Below are positions 57,949-64,000 of a stretch of 64,000 nucleotides of DNA, in pieces (the stretch's first letter is position 1; every line of letters starts with the position of its first letter). Source of the stretch: a virus; IMG/VR virus record IMGVR_UViG_3300028025_001913, positions 1-64,000 of that record. One strand, written 5' to 3'. The position numbers and the translations under genes were made by a program. The notes beneath the pieces are model-generated. The model searched no databases, was not told where the DNA came from, and saw only the letters and a list, made by a program, of their open reading frames with translations.

Positions 57949-59064
57949 TTATTTAGTTGTGAAGTAAATCTTGTTGTCGTTGAGTAAGCCTTGGAACGGC
58001 TTGAGTGTAATGAACAACGTAGCCCTTGATGACTCGGCTATGTTGTGGCAGAACATACTCTGTAACTCACGACGATTGCGTAATACATACTCAGTCGCCG
58101 CCTCTGCTTCGTCCCTATCGTTAGCCTGTGTAATACACTTGAGCACAGTAATAATCTGTGCAACAGGGTTAGTAGGGATAGGACAAGTGCTAGGGCTAGC
58201 GACAATCTTAGAGAACGATGGTGTCTCATCACCGAAGCGAATGTATGCACCGAGTATCTCTGCCCCTGCCCGACCAATCGTACCCTCTAAGCAAGCGTGT
58301 AGGGTATCGGCATCCATGTACTCACGCTCAGATACGATGTCGCTTGCTGAGTGTAAAGAACGTGGGCTGATGTAAGCTGACTGCGCTAGCTTGGGGTTGA
58401 AGATAACATCGTTGTGCTTGTCCTGTGGTGTGCCTGCATACTTGCCACCTACCTCGTAGTCAAGGAATGAGTCGAACCATTGTGGATTCTCTTCTGTGCA
58501 AGCAAGGATAATAGGGTCAATGCCATTGTCGATACCCCATTGATACCACTCTTGTTGTGTAGGCTTGCGCATGTACAAGAACACTAGCCTGTTGCGTAAG
58601 TGCGCCTGTATGCTATCGCCTAACCCCTCGGTCGCTAGGTTAGTAGCACAGAACACAACGCTACCCTCCGTCATCTCATAGCTACCAACACGTTGCTCGT
58701 ATACGATGGGTGCTAGCACGTCCTTGATGTACTGCTTAGCCTTGGCTATCTCATCTAAGAATACTAGCGATGGTCTAGAACCATTGACACCCTTCTGATT
58801 GACCTTGCTCACACCGAACCGCTCGTTAGGTAACTCACGTGACACGCCTGCGTCTCGGTCGATATCAGGCATCCATACAGAACCATCGGACAACTGCGTA
58901 CAGTCAAGCTTGACTGATACATGGTTAGCGAAGTGTGGGTCACGCTCTAGTGTGTGGAAGATGCCCGTCTTACCAACGCCATTCTCACCACAGATAACGA
59001 TAGTACGCTTGTGACCAATAGTCTTAACAGCGTTTGCAATTCTTGAAGCATTTAATAATCTCAT
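57949..59064 (-). CDS. MoxR/CobS-like AAA+ ATPase (371 aa)
   Basis: AAA+ P-loop GENGVGKT (26-33), Walker B VFLDEIAKA (D104, E105), and sensor 1 VFCATN (N142). The C-terminal half holds a MoxR-type lid. It would form a hexamer and, with the VWA-metallopeptidase and DUF3150-like proteins, remodel a protein complex. A promoter with an inverted repeat lies in front (59113-59140). Confidence 0.85.
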   Translation of the reverse strand: MRLLNASRIANAVKTIGHKRTIVICGENGVGKTGIFHTLERDPHFANHVSVKLDCTQLSDGSVWMPDIDRDAGVSRELPNERFGVSKVNQKGVNGSRPSLVFLDEIAKAKQYIKDVLAPIVYEQRVGSYEMTEGSVVFCATNLATEGLGDSIQAHLRNRLVFLYMRKPTQQEWYQWGIDNGIDPIILACTEENPQWFDSFLDYEVGGKYAGTPQDKHNDVIFNPKLAQSAYISPRSLHSASDIVSEREYMDADTLHACLEGTIGRAGAEILGAYIRFGDETPSFSKIVASPSTCPIPTNPVAQIITVLKCITQANDRDEAEAATEYVLRNRRELQSMFCHNIAESSRATLFITLKPFQGLLNDNKIYFTTK

Positions 59065-59112
59065 AAGATTCCTTGTTTGTTTTAGATAATATAATTATGA
59101 TTTATAGATACT

Positions 59113-59140
59113 AATATAGCATAGTTTTTAGAAACTGTAA
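59113..59140 (-). promoter_or_regulatory. Leftward promoter with inverted repeat
   Basis: On the minus strand TTACAG (59135-59140) and TATATT (59113-59118) are 16 bp apart, close to sigma-70 elements. Between them lies AGTTT-CTAA-AAACT (59123-59136), an inverted repeat that could be a repressor site. It precedes the AAA+ gene by 49 bp; the whole gap 59065-59174 is noncoding. Confidence 0.5.
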
Positions 59141-59174
59141 TACTTTTTGCACCTCCTTTCATTAGGACTTACCC

Positions 59175-60152
59175 TTAGTAACTGAACTTAGCTGGCAACT
59201 TGTTGGGGAACTGTGGTATGGCAACACGTTGTGAACCTTTAGATAACCCTGCCAACTTTAATAAGTTTGCAACCAGACTCTTCTTAAGTTCGTCTGGCAC
59301 GATGTTATGCACGACCTCGTATATTAATTTCCCTGCGCTATCTTTGAGTGCTTGGTCATCGCCGTAGTTATGAACAGCAAACAGATTCCTACTACGCCAC
59401 CCATTTTTGTTGAGTTCAGGTGGAACAGGGTAGTCGTGTATCTTCTTGCTCGCCAACATATCAAACGCACTCTGCGCTAAATCATTGAAGCACGCCATAA
59501 ACTTGGGGTCATCTGTCTGCACAACCTCTTCTGCTAGAAAGTTCTGTAAATCACGTGCCGTGCCTCTGTCTAACTCTGACTCACCAAACGCACGCCCCAT
59601 ACTCTCGTTAACAGTAGCGTTATCTATGAGTGAACCTAGCTTGAACATCTGAAGCGTGACGAATGCATCGAGCTGTTCTTTGAGTGCCTTGCGCTTGCGC
59701 TTATCTTCTTCGCTAGACTTGTATGTGAATACATCGCAGTGCCACGACTTATCTATAATAAGTTTGCCGTCCTTGTCGAAGGTTAAGACTGCTGAGTAAT
59801 CTTCGTCTTGTCCCTTGTAGAACGGATTGTATGGCACTTGCACTCTATCGCCTGTCGTAGTCTCGAACGTCTGCCCACTATGTAGCCCTGTGTATTTGTA
59901 CATCTGCTGAATATCAAACGTAGCGTATAGCCCACGCACTAATACCTCAGCCTCACCTAAATCATTGGGTTCACAGAATCTACCCACTTCATTGCCGTTG
60001 ATGATGTATGCGTAGCTATGGTTGTCCTTCTGTAACATGAGCCATGACTCAGTAACCCTACGTAGTGGGCGTTGGAACTCATTGTATTTCTTACTGCGTG
60101 GTGGCTTCTTGGTTTTGTTGTATCGTGCTTCTGCGTCATTGTATGTAATCAT
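59175..60152 (-). CDS. Hypothetical early protein (325 aa)
   Basis: 325 residues. The frame extends to 60185, but the ATG at 60150-60152 is coupled to the stop of the upstream gene (ATGA overlap), with GAGGAG 11 bp earlier. Charged and helical, with AYIINGNEVGRFCEPNDLGEAEV and YEVVHNIVPDELKKSLVAN; no motif recognised. Its middle part (about 150-260) is charged coil. Perhaps partner of the following AAA/VWA module, which lies right downstream. Confidence 0.6.
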   Translation of the reverse strand: MITYNDAEARYNKTKKPPRSKKYNEFQRPLRRVTESWLMLQKDNHSYAYIINGNEVGRFCEPNDLGEAEVLVRGLYATFDIQQMYKYTGLHSGQTFETTTGDRVQVPYNPFYKGQDEDYSAVLTFDKDGKLIIDKSWHCDVFTYKSSEEDKRKRKALKEQLDAFVTLQMFKLGSLIDNATVNESMGRAFGESELDRGTARDLQNFLAEEVVQTDDPKFMACFNDLAQSAFDMLASKKIHDYPVPPELNKNGWRSRNLFAVHNYGDDQALKDSAGKLIYEVVHNIVPDELKKSLVANLLKLAGLSKGSQRVAIPQFPNKLPAKFSY

Positions 60153-60322
60153 GATGCTGTAATCTCCTCTATGGTGTATGTACATGGGCTATGCTTATCA
60201 TCGCCCTCTTCTAATCTAAACAACACATCCTTTGCTAAGTCATACGTTAGAAATGTACCTACCACTTCTACGTTGCCTAGCATATCTACTGCCAGTATTT
60301 GAAACGCTTCTTTGTTAATCAT
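60149..60322 (-). CDS. Small hypothetical protein (57 aa)
   Basis: I read this 57-codon frame from sequence, ATG 60320-60322 with GGAGTGAGC upstream, stop overlapping the next start. The fold looks like a small beta-alpha unit (FQILAVDMLGNVEVVGTFLTYD). Unknown function. Confidence 0.6.
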   Translation of the reverse strand: MINKEAFQILAVDMLGNVEVVGTFLTYDLAKDVLFRLEEGDDKHSPCTYTIEEITAS

Positions 60323-60324
60323 GC

Positions 60325-60501
60325 TCACTCCTTTGTATTAATAATCCAATCTAAATAATCTTGCGCACGCTTTTCTGTGTCAAACCATTCATTGTCTACA
60401 ACGGTATCCGTTTCATTGTCATAAACATACCAATGATTGACCTCATTGTCGTACTCATCGCTTGGCAATTCTTCTTCTTTTACTTCATATCTATCAGTCA
60501 T
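60325..60501 (-). CDS. Acidic small protein (58 aa)
   Basis: I read this 58-codon frame from sequence, ATG 60499-60501, GGGAGG ribosome site, stop 60325-60327. Acidic with Trp/Tyr (VNHWYVYDNETDTVVDNEW, AQDYLDWIIN), typical of small phage inhibitors or DNA mimics, but unproven. Confidence 0.6.
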   Translation of the reverse strand: MTDRYEVKEEELPSDEYDNEVNHWYVYDNETDTVVDNEWFDTEKRAQDYLDWIINTKE

Positions 60502-60515
60502 CTTACTAACCTCCC

Positions 60516-60983
60516 TTAATCAAATGATATTTTAATGTTCTCAAACTTCTCTTCTACTTGCTCACGCACCATGTCGTTGATGTCAACGTGGTCGCTCAGT
60601 TGAAACTCGTAGCTGAAGTAGTTCTCAACTATGCTACTAACTTCATCGCTGACAGCATCTTTGATGGCATCTTCAAAGTCCACACCCTCTACTGCCTTGT
60701 TAACCTTTTCGGTAAACCAACTACCCTGTTGCAATACAGTTGTAACGCAGTCTTGCAGGGATTGTTGCTCAGCTAGGGAATTCCCTTGGGCTTGCTTGAT
60801 GACCGAAGTAAGCAGTTGTAGTTGGCTACAGATTGTATTGATGATGCCCTCGATGCTGACCTCGGGTTGCGTGGTTGTGGTGCAGACTTCCTGCACGTGG
60901 GTGTTGAGTAGTCGTTGCATGGCTTCTTCCTCTTCGTTAGTTACAGGCATTGTATTAATTTCTTGTGAAGTTAGTGTGTTCAT
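60516..60983 (-). CDS. Acidic coiled-coil protein (155 aa)
   Basis: 155 residues, acidic, with helical segments (EEEEAMQRLLNTHVQEV, VDFEDAIKDAVSDEVSSIVEN, MVREQVEEKFENIK). One GTGCAG-N5-CTGCAC palindrome sits at codons 30-35 and encodes V-Q-E-V-C-T. ATGA overlap with the upstream membrane-protein gene. Function unknown. Confidence 0.6.
   Translation of the reverse strand: MNTLTSQEINTMPVTNEEEEAMQRLLNTHVQEVCTTTTQPEVSIEGIINTICSQLQLLTSVIKQAQGNSLAEQQSLQDCVTTVLQQGSWFTEKVNKAVEGVDFEDAIKDAVSDEVSSIVENYFSYEFQLSDHVDINDMVREQVEEKFENIKISFD
60880..60896. repeat. 17-bp palindrome GTGCAG-N5-CTGCAC, copy 4
   Basis: Arms around ACTTC (plus strand). It lies 87-103 nt inside the leftward gene 60516-60983 and keeps the same reading phase (V-Q-x-x-C-T) as copies 1 and 3. 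Confidence 0.8.
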
Positions 60984-61201
60984 TGTGGTATCTTTCCTAG
61001 TTTGATTATTACGTCTTCGTCTTCAAATACAACCCTACCCCCTTCGTTGGTAACAGTTGCTTTCTTTAATGCTAGCTGGCATAACATGCCACCCAAACCA
61101 ACGGCTACTTTCATAACCGTCCAGTATCTATAGTGGTAGTAAACGGCACAAGCCGTAGCCACCACACCCCATGCAATCAGGTATATCTCTGCAATACTCA
61201 T
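60980..61201 (-). CDS. Small membrane protein next to the amidotransferase (73 aa)
   Basis: 73 residues. N-terminal TM (IYLIAWGVVATACAVYY) and a second weakly hydrophobic segment (MKVAVGLGGMLCQLAL), then a polar end (EGGRVVFEDEDVIIKLG). ATGA overlaps on both sides couple it to the glutamine-amidotransferase gene. It may tether the amidoligase/amidotransferase pair to the membrane; this is an inference from the operon. Confidence 0.55.
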   Translation of the reverse strand: MSIAEIYLIAWGVVATACAVYYHYRYWTVMKVAVGLGGMLCQLALKKATVTNEGGRVVFEDEDVIIKLGKIPQ

Positions 61202-62223
61202 TTTGCTACTCCTTTCTTATCTTCTAACCAAGGGAATGACTCACGTGCTTTGGCAAAGTCTGACATCACACGCACGAACCAAGACTCATCTATGTAGTCG
61301 TCCTTGAGCAGATAAGTAATCTCGAAGAACGAGTCAAGCCCGAACTTGTTGACGAACTCCCCTGCCTGACGTCTACTCATGTTGCCTGCCTTCTCATACC
61401 CATCGAGACCTAACTCGACAAGCGCATCGTCTATATCTAACTCAGTATCTACGATGTCATCCACCCACTTGGTGTCGTCCCACTCAGAACCATAGCCATG
61501 CGTGTGGTATGGATAGTTGTTATAGTTGCCGTATGTGCTATACGAACTGCCTGCCATAGGTGCTGTGTATGTATACGGCTCAGGCTCAGCGTTGACTTGG
61601 CTACGTGCTAGCTTCATGTCAAGCATGTCCTTTGCCTTGGTAGTCGTCAGGGTAGGTGCTGACCATGCGTAGGTGTTGGACATCCAACGTCCACCCCAAT
61701 ACACACCTTGACTCTGATTGACCACAGTCTTGCGCCCTAGGTTATCCATGATGACGAAGCGATTGTTGCCGATGTGACCACTGATAAGATACTCGAACGA
61801 TGTGGTAAACGCATAGTTAGGATTCTTGGCAAGCATAGGGCGCAGTATGTCATTGATGTAGTGCCATGTATCTGATTTGGTTACATCTGCCTTGTTGCCT
61901 GTGCTGAGCACACCATTGTGCATCATCCACATATCAACGCCATGCTCTTCCTTGTTGAGTATCTCGTATGGGTGGCAGTTGAGCATATCAATATCACCAT
62001 GCGTCTTCATGCGCAAGTGAAAGGCACAGTCCTTGCCGTCGATGTGCTTGGTGTAGAACTCGTACAACTCTGCATCAGTCTTGGGCAATGCCTTCTCTAC
62101 ATACAGCGTGCCATCTACTGCATACATAACACCGATACCATCAGCGTTGTAGTCATAGAAGTCTGACAACCAATGCTCAGGTAGTGACGGGGATGATACG
62201 GATTGGGTAACTAATAAACACAT
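61198..62223 (-). CDS. Class II glutamine amidotransferase (341 aa)
   Basis: Ntn-hydrolase fold. Cys2 after the initiator Met is the nucleophile. GATase-II motifs follow: FHLRMKTHG (R71, H75), NCHPYEI, and MMHNGVL with N103/G104. It releases ammonia or transfers an amide from glutamine. The C-terminal third (about 215-341) has no known domain and is Tyr/Trp/Asn-rich. It directly follows the amidoligase gene (30 bp), a pairing known from phages and bacteria in which the two act on one substrate. Confidence 0.8.
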   Translation of the reverse strand: MCLLVTQSVSSPSLPEHWLSDFYDYNADGIGVMYAVDGTLYVEKALPKTDAELYEFYTKHIDGKDCAFHLRMKTHGDIDMLNCHPYEILNKEEHGVDMWMMHNGVLSTGNKADVTKSDTWHYINDILRPMLAKNPNYAFTTSFEYLISGHIGNNRFVIMDNLGRKTVVNQSQGVYWGGRWMSNTYAWSAPTLTTTKAKDMLDMKLARSQVNAEPEPYTYTAPMAGSSYSTYGNYNNYPYHTHGYGSEWDDTKWVDDIVDTELDIDDALVELGLDGYEKAGNMSRRQAGEFVNKFGLDSFFEITYLLKDDYIDESWFVRVMSDFAKARESFPWLEDKKGVAK

Positions 62224-62253
62224 ATGTAATTCTCCTTGATTTGATTGGGTTGG

Positions 62254-63723
62254 TTAGGCTACACGCTTCTCGATGGGTTGGGATGGTGGGTTGTCCATGC
62301 GTGGGTTAGGCTTGACCAAGGCAAGCGTAGGTAGTGAGTACCCCTTCTCACGTAGGTACTGCCGTAAGAACTTGGTATCCTTACGCTGATTGGGCTGGCA
62401 TATGAACTTGATGAAGTTCTCAGTCGTCAACTCGGTAACCCCTGCATCACGACAGAAGAACCACGTTGCGTAGGTAAACTCTAAGCACGCCATCTGTGTC
62501 TCGTAGCGTAGCGTGCCTTTGAATATCCTAAACTCTACAGTCGCAGGGTTGTTGAAGTTAACTGCCTCAGTCCTATCAGGGTTGAGCCGTCGCAGTTGCT
62601 CGTTCTTATTGTTGTAACCCTTAGCGTTCTTGAGCCAATCATACGATGCCTTCTTGTTGTGTATCTTGGCATAGTGGTGGTCGCTACGTCTTGCGATGTC
62701 CCTGATTAACTTCTGATTGTTGCTGTCGTTGATGAAGAAGACTATCTTGCACCCATGAAACATCGTCATGTCACCCTTGGATATGTGAACGTGTAGCCCA
62801 CAAGTCCTAGTATCGTGTGACTTGACGTAACGCCAAGGCTTCTTGAAGAACTGTAGCATCTGAGCATGAACGTCTAGCCCTGTCCAACCTGTAACCATCT
62901 CGAAGCCGTAGTCAAGAGAGCCGTCGTCCTCGATGTGTATGTACTGATGCTCAGTACCATCGTCATGCGTGTAGTGCTTGAGTTGACCATACAACTCCTC
63001 GGCTTTGTCATACCTACTAACCTCATCCCTGTTGACCTCGACCTCTAACTCCATGCCTAGGAATATCTTGGGGTTGCGCTCATCGAAGGCTGATGGGATA
63101 TGTTGCAGTATGTCCTTGCCCGAGTGTCGTCCACCTATCGGATAACCATCGTCGTCATCATCGTTATTGCGCTCGTTCTCTTCTTCCTCTTCGTAATAGT
63201 CTTCCTCTGTTACGTATGTGCCACGTCCCTCAGACCAACGATAGTTATTGTCACGACAACTATCGCATACCCAATAGTCGCCATCGTAGCACCAACTACC
63301 ATTATCTACGTGGTCAATGTGATTGCAATCCTCGCAACACTTGGCGTCTTCGTTAAACTTATCCTCTATGACATCAGCCCAATCGGTGCGCATACCATCA
63401 CGCACGAAACGAAACTGCTCTGAGTTAACTAACGAATACATACTATCCACGTCTTCGTCTCTGATATACGAACGTACCATGACACCAAAGGCTGATACTA
63501 GGCGCATCTTCTCAGCAAGAGTCGCTTGGTCAAGCCTATGAGTCGCACTAAACCTATTGCTACGAAAGCGATAGTAGAAGTCGTTGTTGCTTCGAATGGT
63601 CTCACGACACCGAGACATCAAGTCCTCCCTAGTGAAGTAACTAGGGTCTCTTTCAATACGTGCAACGCCTTCGTTGAAGGACACAAGCACAGGCACTAAT
63701 GTTGTAGCAGTTGATATGGGCAT
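62254..63723 (-). CDS. ATP-grasp-like amidoligase (COOH-NH2 ligase) (489 aa)
   Basis: The pattern of Amidoligase_2: GMELEVE (about 222-228), DDGSLDYGFEMVTG, CGLHVHIS (about 306-313) and TVEFRIFKGT (about 392). The N-terminal third carries a zinc ribbon CCEDCNH...CYDGDYWVCDSC (about 128-160). The family forms amide or peptide bonds between carboxyl and amino groups. The ATG 63721-63723 has GAGGAAAAG upstream; a GTG frame extends to 63762 into the 17-bp palindrome. Substrate unknown: cell-wall peptide, host protein or metabolite. Confidence 0.8.
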   Translation of the reverse strand: MPISTATTLVPVLVSFNEGVARIERDPSYFTREDLMSRCRETIRSNNDFYYRFRSNRFSATHRLDQATLAEKMRLVSAFGVMVRSYIRDEDVDSMYSLVNSEQFRFVRDGMRTDWADVIEDKFNEDAKCCEDCNHIDHVDNGSWCYDGDYWVCDSCRDNNYRWSEGRGTYVTEEDYYEEEEENERNNDDDDDGYPIGGRHSGKDILQHIPSAFDERNPKIFLGMELEVEVNRDEVSRYDKAEELYGQLKHYTHDDGTEHQYIHIEDDGSLDYGFEMVTGWTGLDVHAQMLQFFKKPWRYVKSHDTRTCGLHVHISKGDMTMFHGCKIVFFINDSNNQKLIRDIARRSDHHYAKIHNKKASYDWLKNAKGYNNKNEQLRRLNPDRTEAVNFNNPATVEFRIFKGTLRYETQMACLEFTYATWFFCRDAGVTELTTENFIKFICQPNQRKDTKFLRQYLREKGYSLPTLALVKPNPRMDNPPSQPIEKRVA

Positions 63724-63745
63724 AACTTTTCCTCGTTTGATTGAT

Positions 63746-63762
63746 GTGCAGGTTTTCTGCAC
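63746..63762. repeat. 17-bp palindrome GTGCAG-N5-CTGCAC, copy 5
   Basis: Arms around GTTTT (plus strand). It lies 23-39 nt upstream of the amidoligase start, in the leader. The TTGTGATAC direct repeats (63780-63788, 63792-63800) are just upstream. Confidence 0.8.
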
Positions 63763-63779
63763 TTATGTTGTCAAGCATC

Positions 63780-63800
63780 TTGTGATACTTGTTGTGATAC
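63780..63800. repeat. Direct repeat TTGTGATAC, 12 bp apart
   Basis: Two identical 9-mers with a 12-bp period lie upstream of the amidoligase leader and palindrome copy 5. They may be a regulator site. No clear -10/-35 pair was found in this gap. Confidence 0.4.
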
Positions 63801-63815
63801 GTTGTTGTTTTCTTT

Positions 63816-64000
63816 TTACTCCTTTCTTAATAAATTAATACTAACATCCAACTCAAATACTTCACCCTCCCTCGCACGTGCCATCAAGTCTTTCTTAATC
63901 TGTTTGGCTAAAGTGTAGTTCTTGCTATGCTGTTCTAGTAGGGCGTGATGTGTGGTCTCATGCTTTTCTAGACTAGCCTTTAGTTTGCTCTTGGTATTAC
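63816..64000 (-). CDS. Partial gene at the right edge (61 codons visible)
   Basis: Open minus-strand frame without its start, stop TAA at 63816-63818, running off the right edge. The visible C-terminus is basic and helical (KLKASLEKHETTHHALLEQH, YTLAKQIKKDLMARARE). It shows that the leftward block continues past 64000. No family named. Confidence 0.6.
   Translation of the reverse strand, partial: NTKSKLKASLEKHETTHHALLEQHSKNYTLAKQIKKDLMARAREGEVFELDVSINLLRKE

Noticed and set aside
1-64000. tRNA, rRNA, integrase, transposase, phage RNA polymerase or lysogeny repressor with sensor domain
   Set aside because: I looked for their motifs in reading order and saw none. The HTH gene is too short for a full repressor. 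A dedicated tRNA scan was not possible.

Overview
The window is a slice of a tailed double-stranded DNA phage genome (Caudoviricetes), not a bacterial chromosome. Almost every base lies in short, tightly packed or overlapping genes. Terminase, portal, scaffold, capsid, adaptor, fibre, lysis and internal virion genes are present in canonical order, and no integrase, tRNA, rRNA or host metabolic operon was seen. There is no tail sheath, no tape-measure gene typical of long tails, and no tail terminator. There is an SU10-type adaptor, a gp13/GNAT-like internal protein and a 2,615-residue polyvalent internal protein. This suggests a podovirus-like virion. The gene set (GroES-like protein, small HNH protein, DUF5872-like protein, many small Lys/Gly-rich proteins) resembles uncultured aquatic phages. 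The host cannot be read from the sequence; a freshwater or marine proteobacterium is an inference.

The layout is two opposed transcription blocks. From a divergent control region (about 1450-1827), the rightward late block runs to 41540: terminase (1828-3988), portal and head genes (4280-10556), head completion and small basic proteins (10693-15855), a long fibre cassette (15852-24864), lysis genes (24866-26113), then tail and internal virion proteins (26088-41540). It meets the leftward early block at a bidirectional terminator (41657-41685). Read on the minus strand from the right edge, the early block holds an amidoligase/glutamine-amidotransferase pair (61198-63723), an AAA+ ATPase/VWA-metallopeptidase/DUF3150-like module (55450-59064), nucleases and family A DNA polymerase (50718-54827), a sigma-region-4-like mini-protein, a zinc-finger protein, a SNF2 helicase, a putative ssDNA-binding protein, an HTH regulator and a primase-helicase (41702-44554). 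Five more leftward genes lie at 144-1449. Both window edges are therefore in the same leftward block, as expected if the source molecule is circular or circularly permuted and longer than 64 kb.

Replication would use the AEP primase-ATPase, PolA with leucine at the 762-equivalent position, the SNF2 helicase, the Cas4-like and VRR-NUC nucleases and the ssDNA-binding candidate. No phage RNA polymerase is visible, so transcription probably relies on host RNA polymerase steered by phage factors. The most unusual regulatory signal is a 17-bp palindrome, GTGCAG-N5-CTGCAC. It occurs five times, always near the 5' end of leftward genes at the two edges of the window. Other notable signals are an attenuator-like leader for the leftward block, a pseudoknot-capable leader after the capsid gene, and a fibre cassette with three paralogous tip-like proteins.
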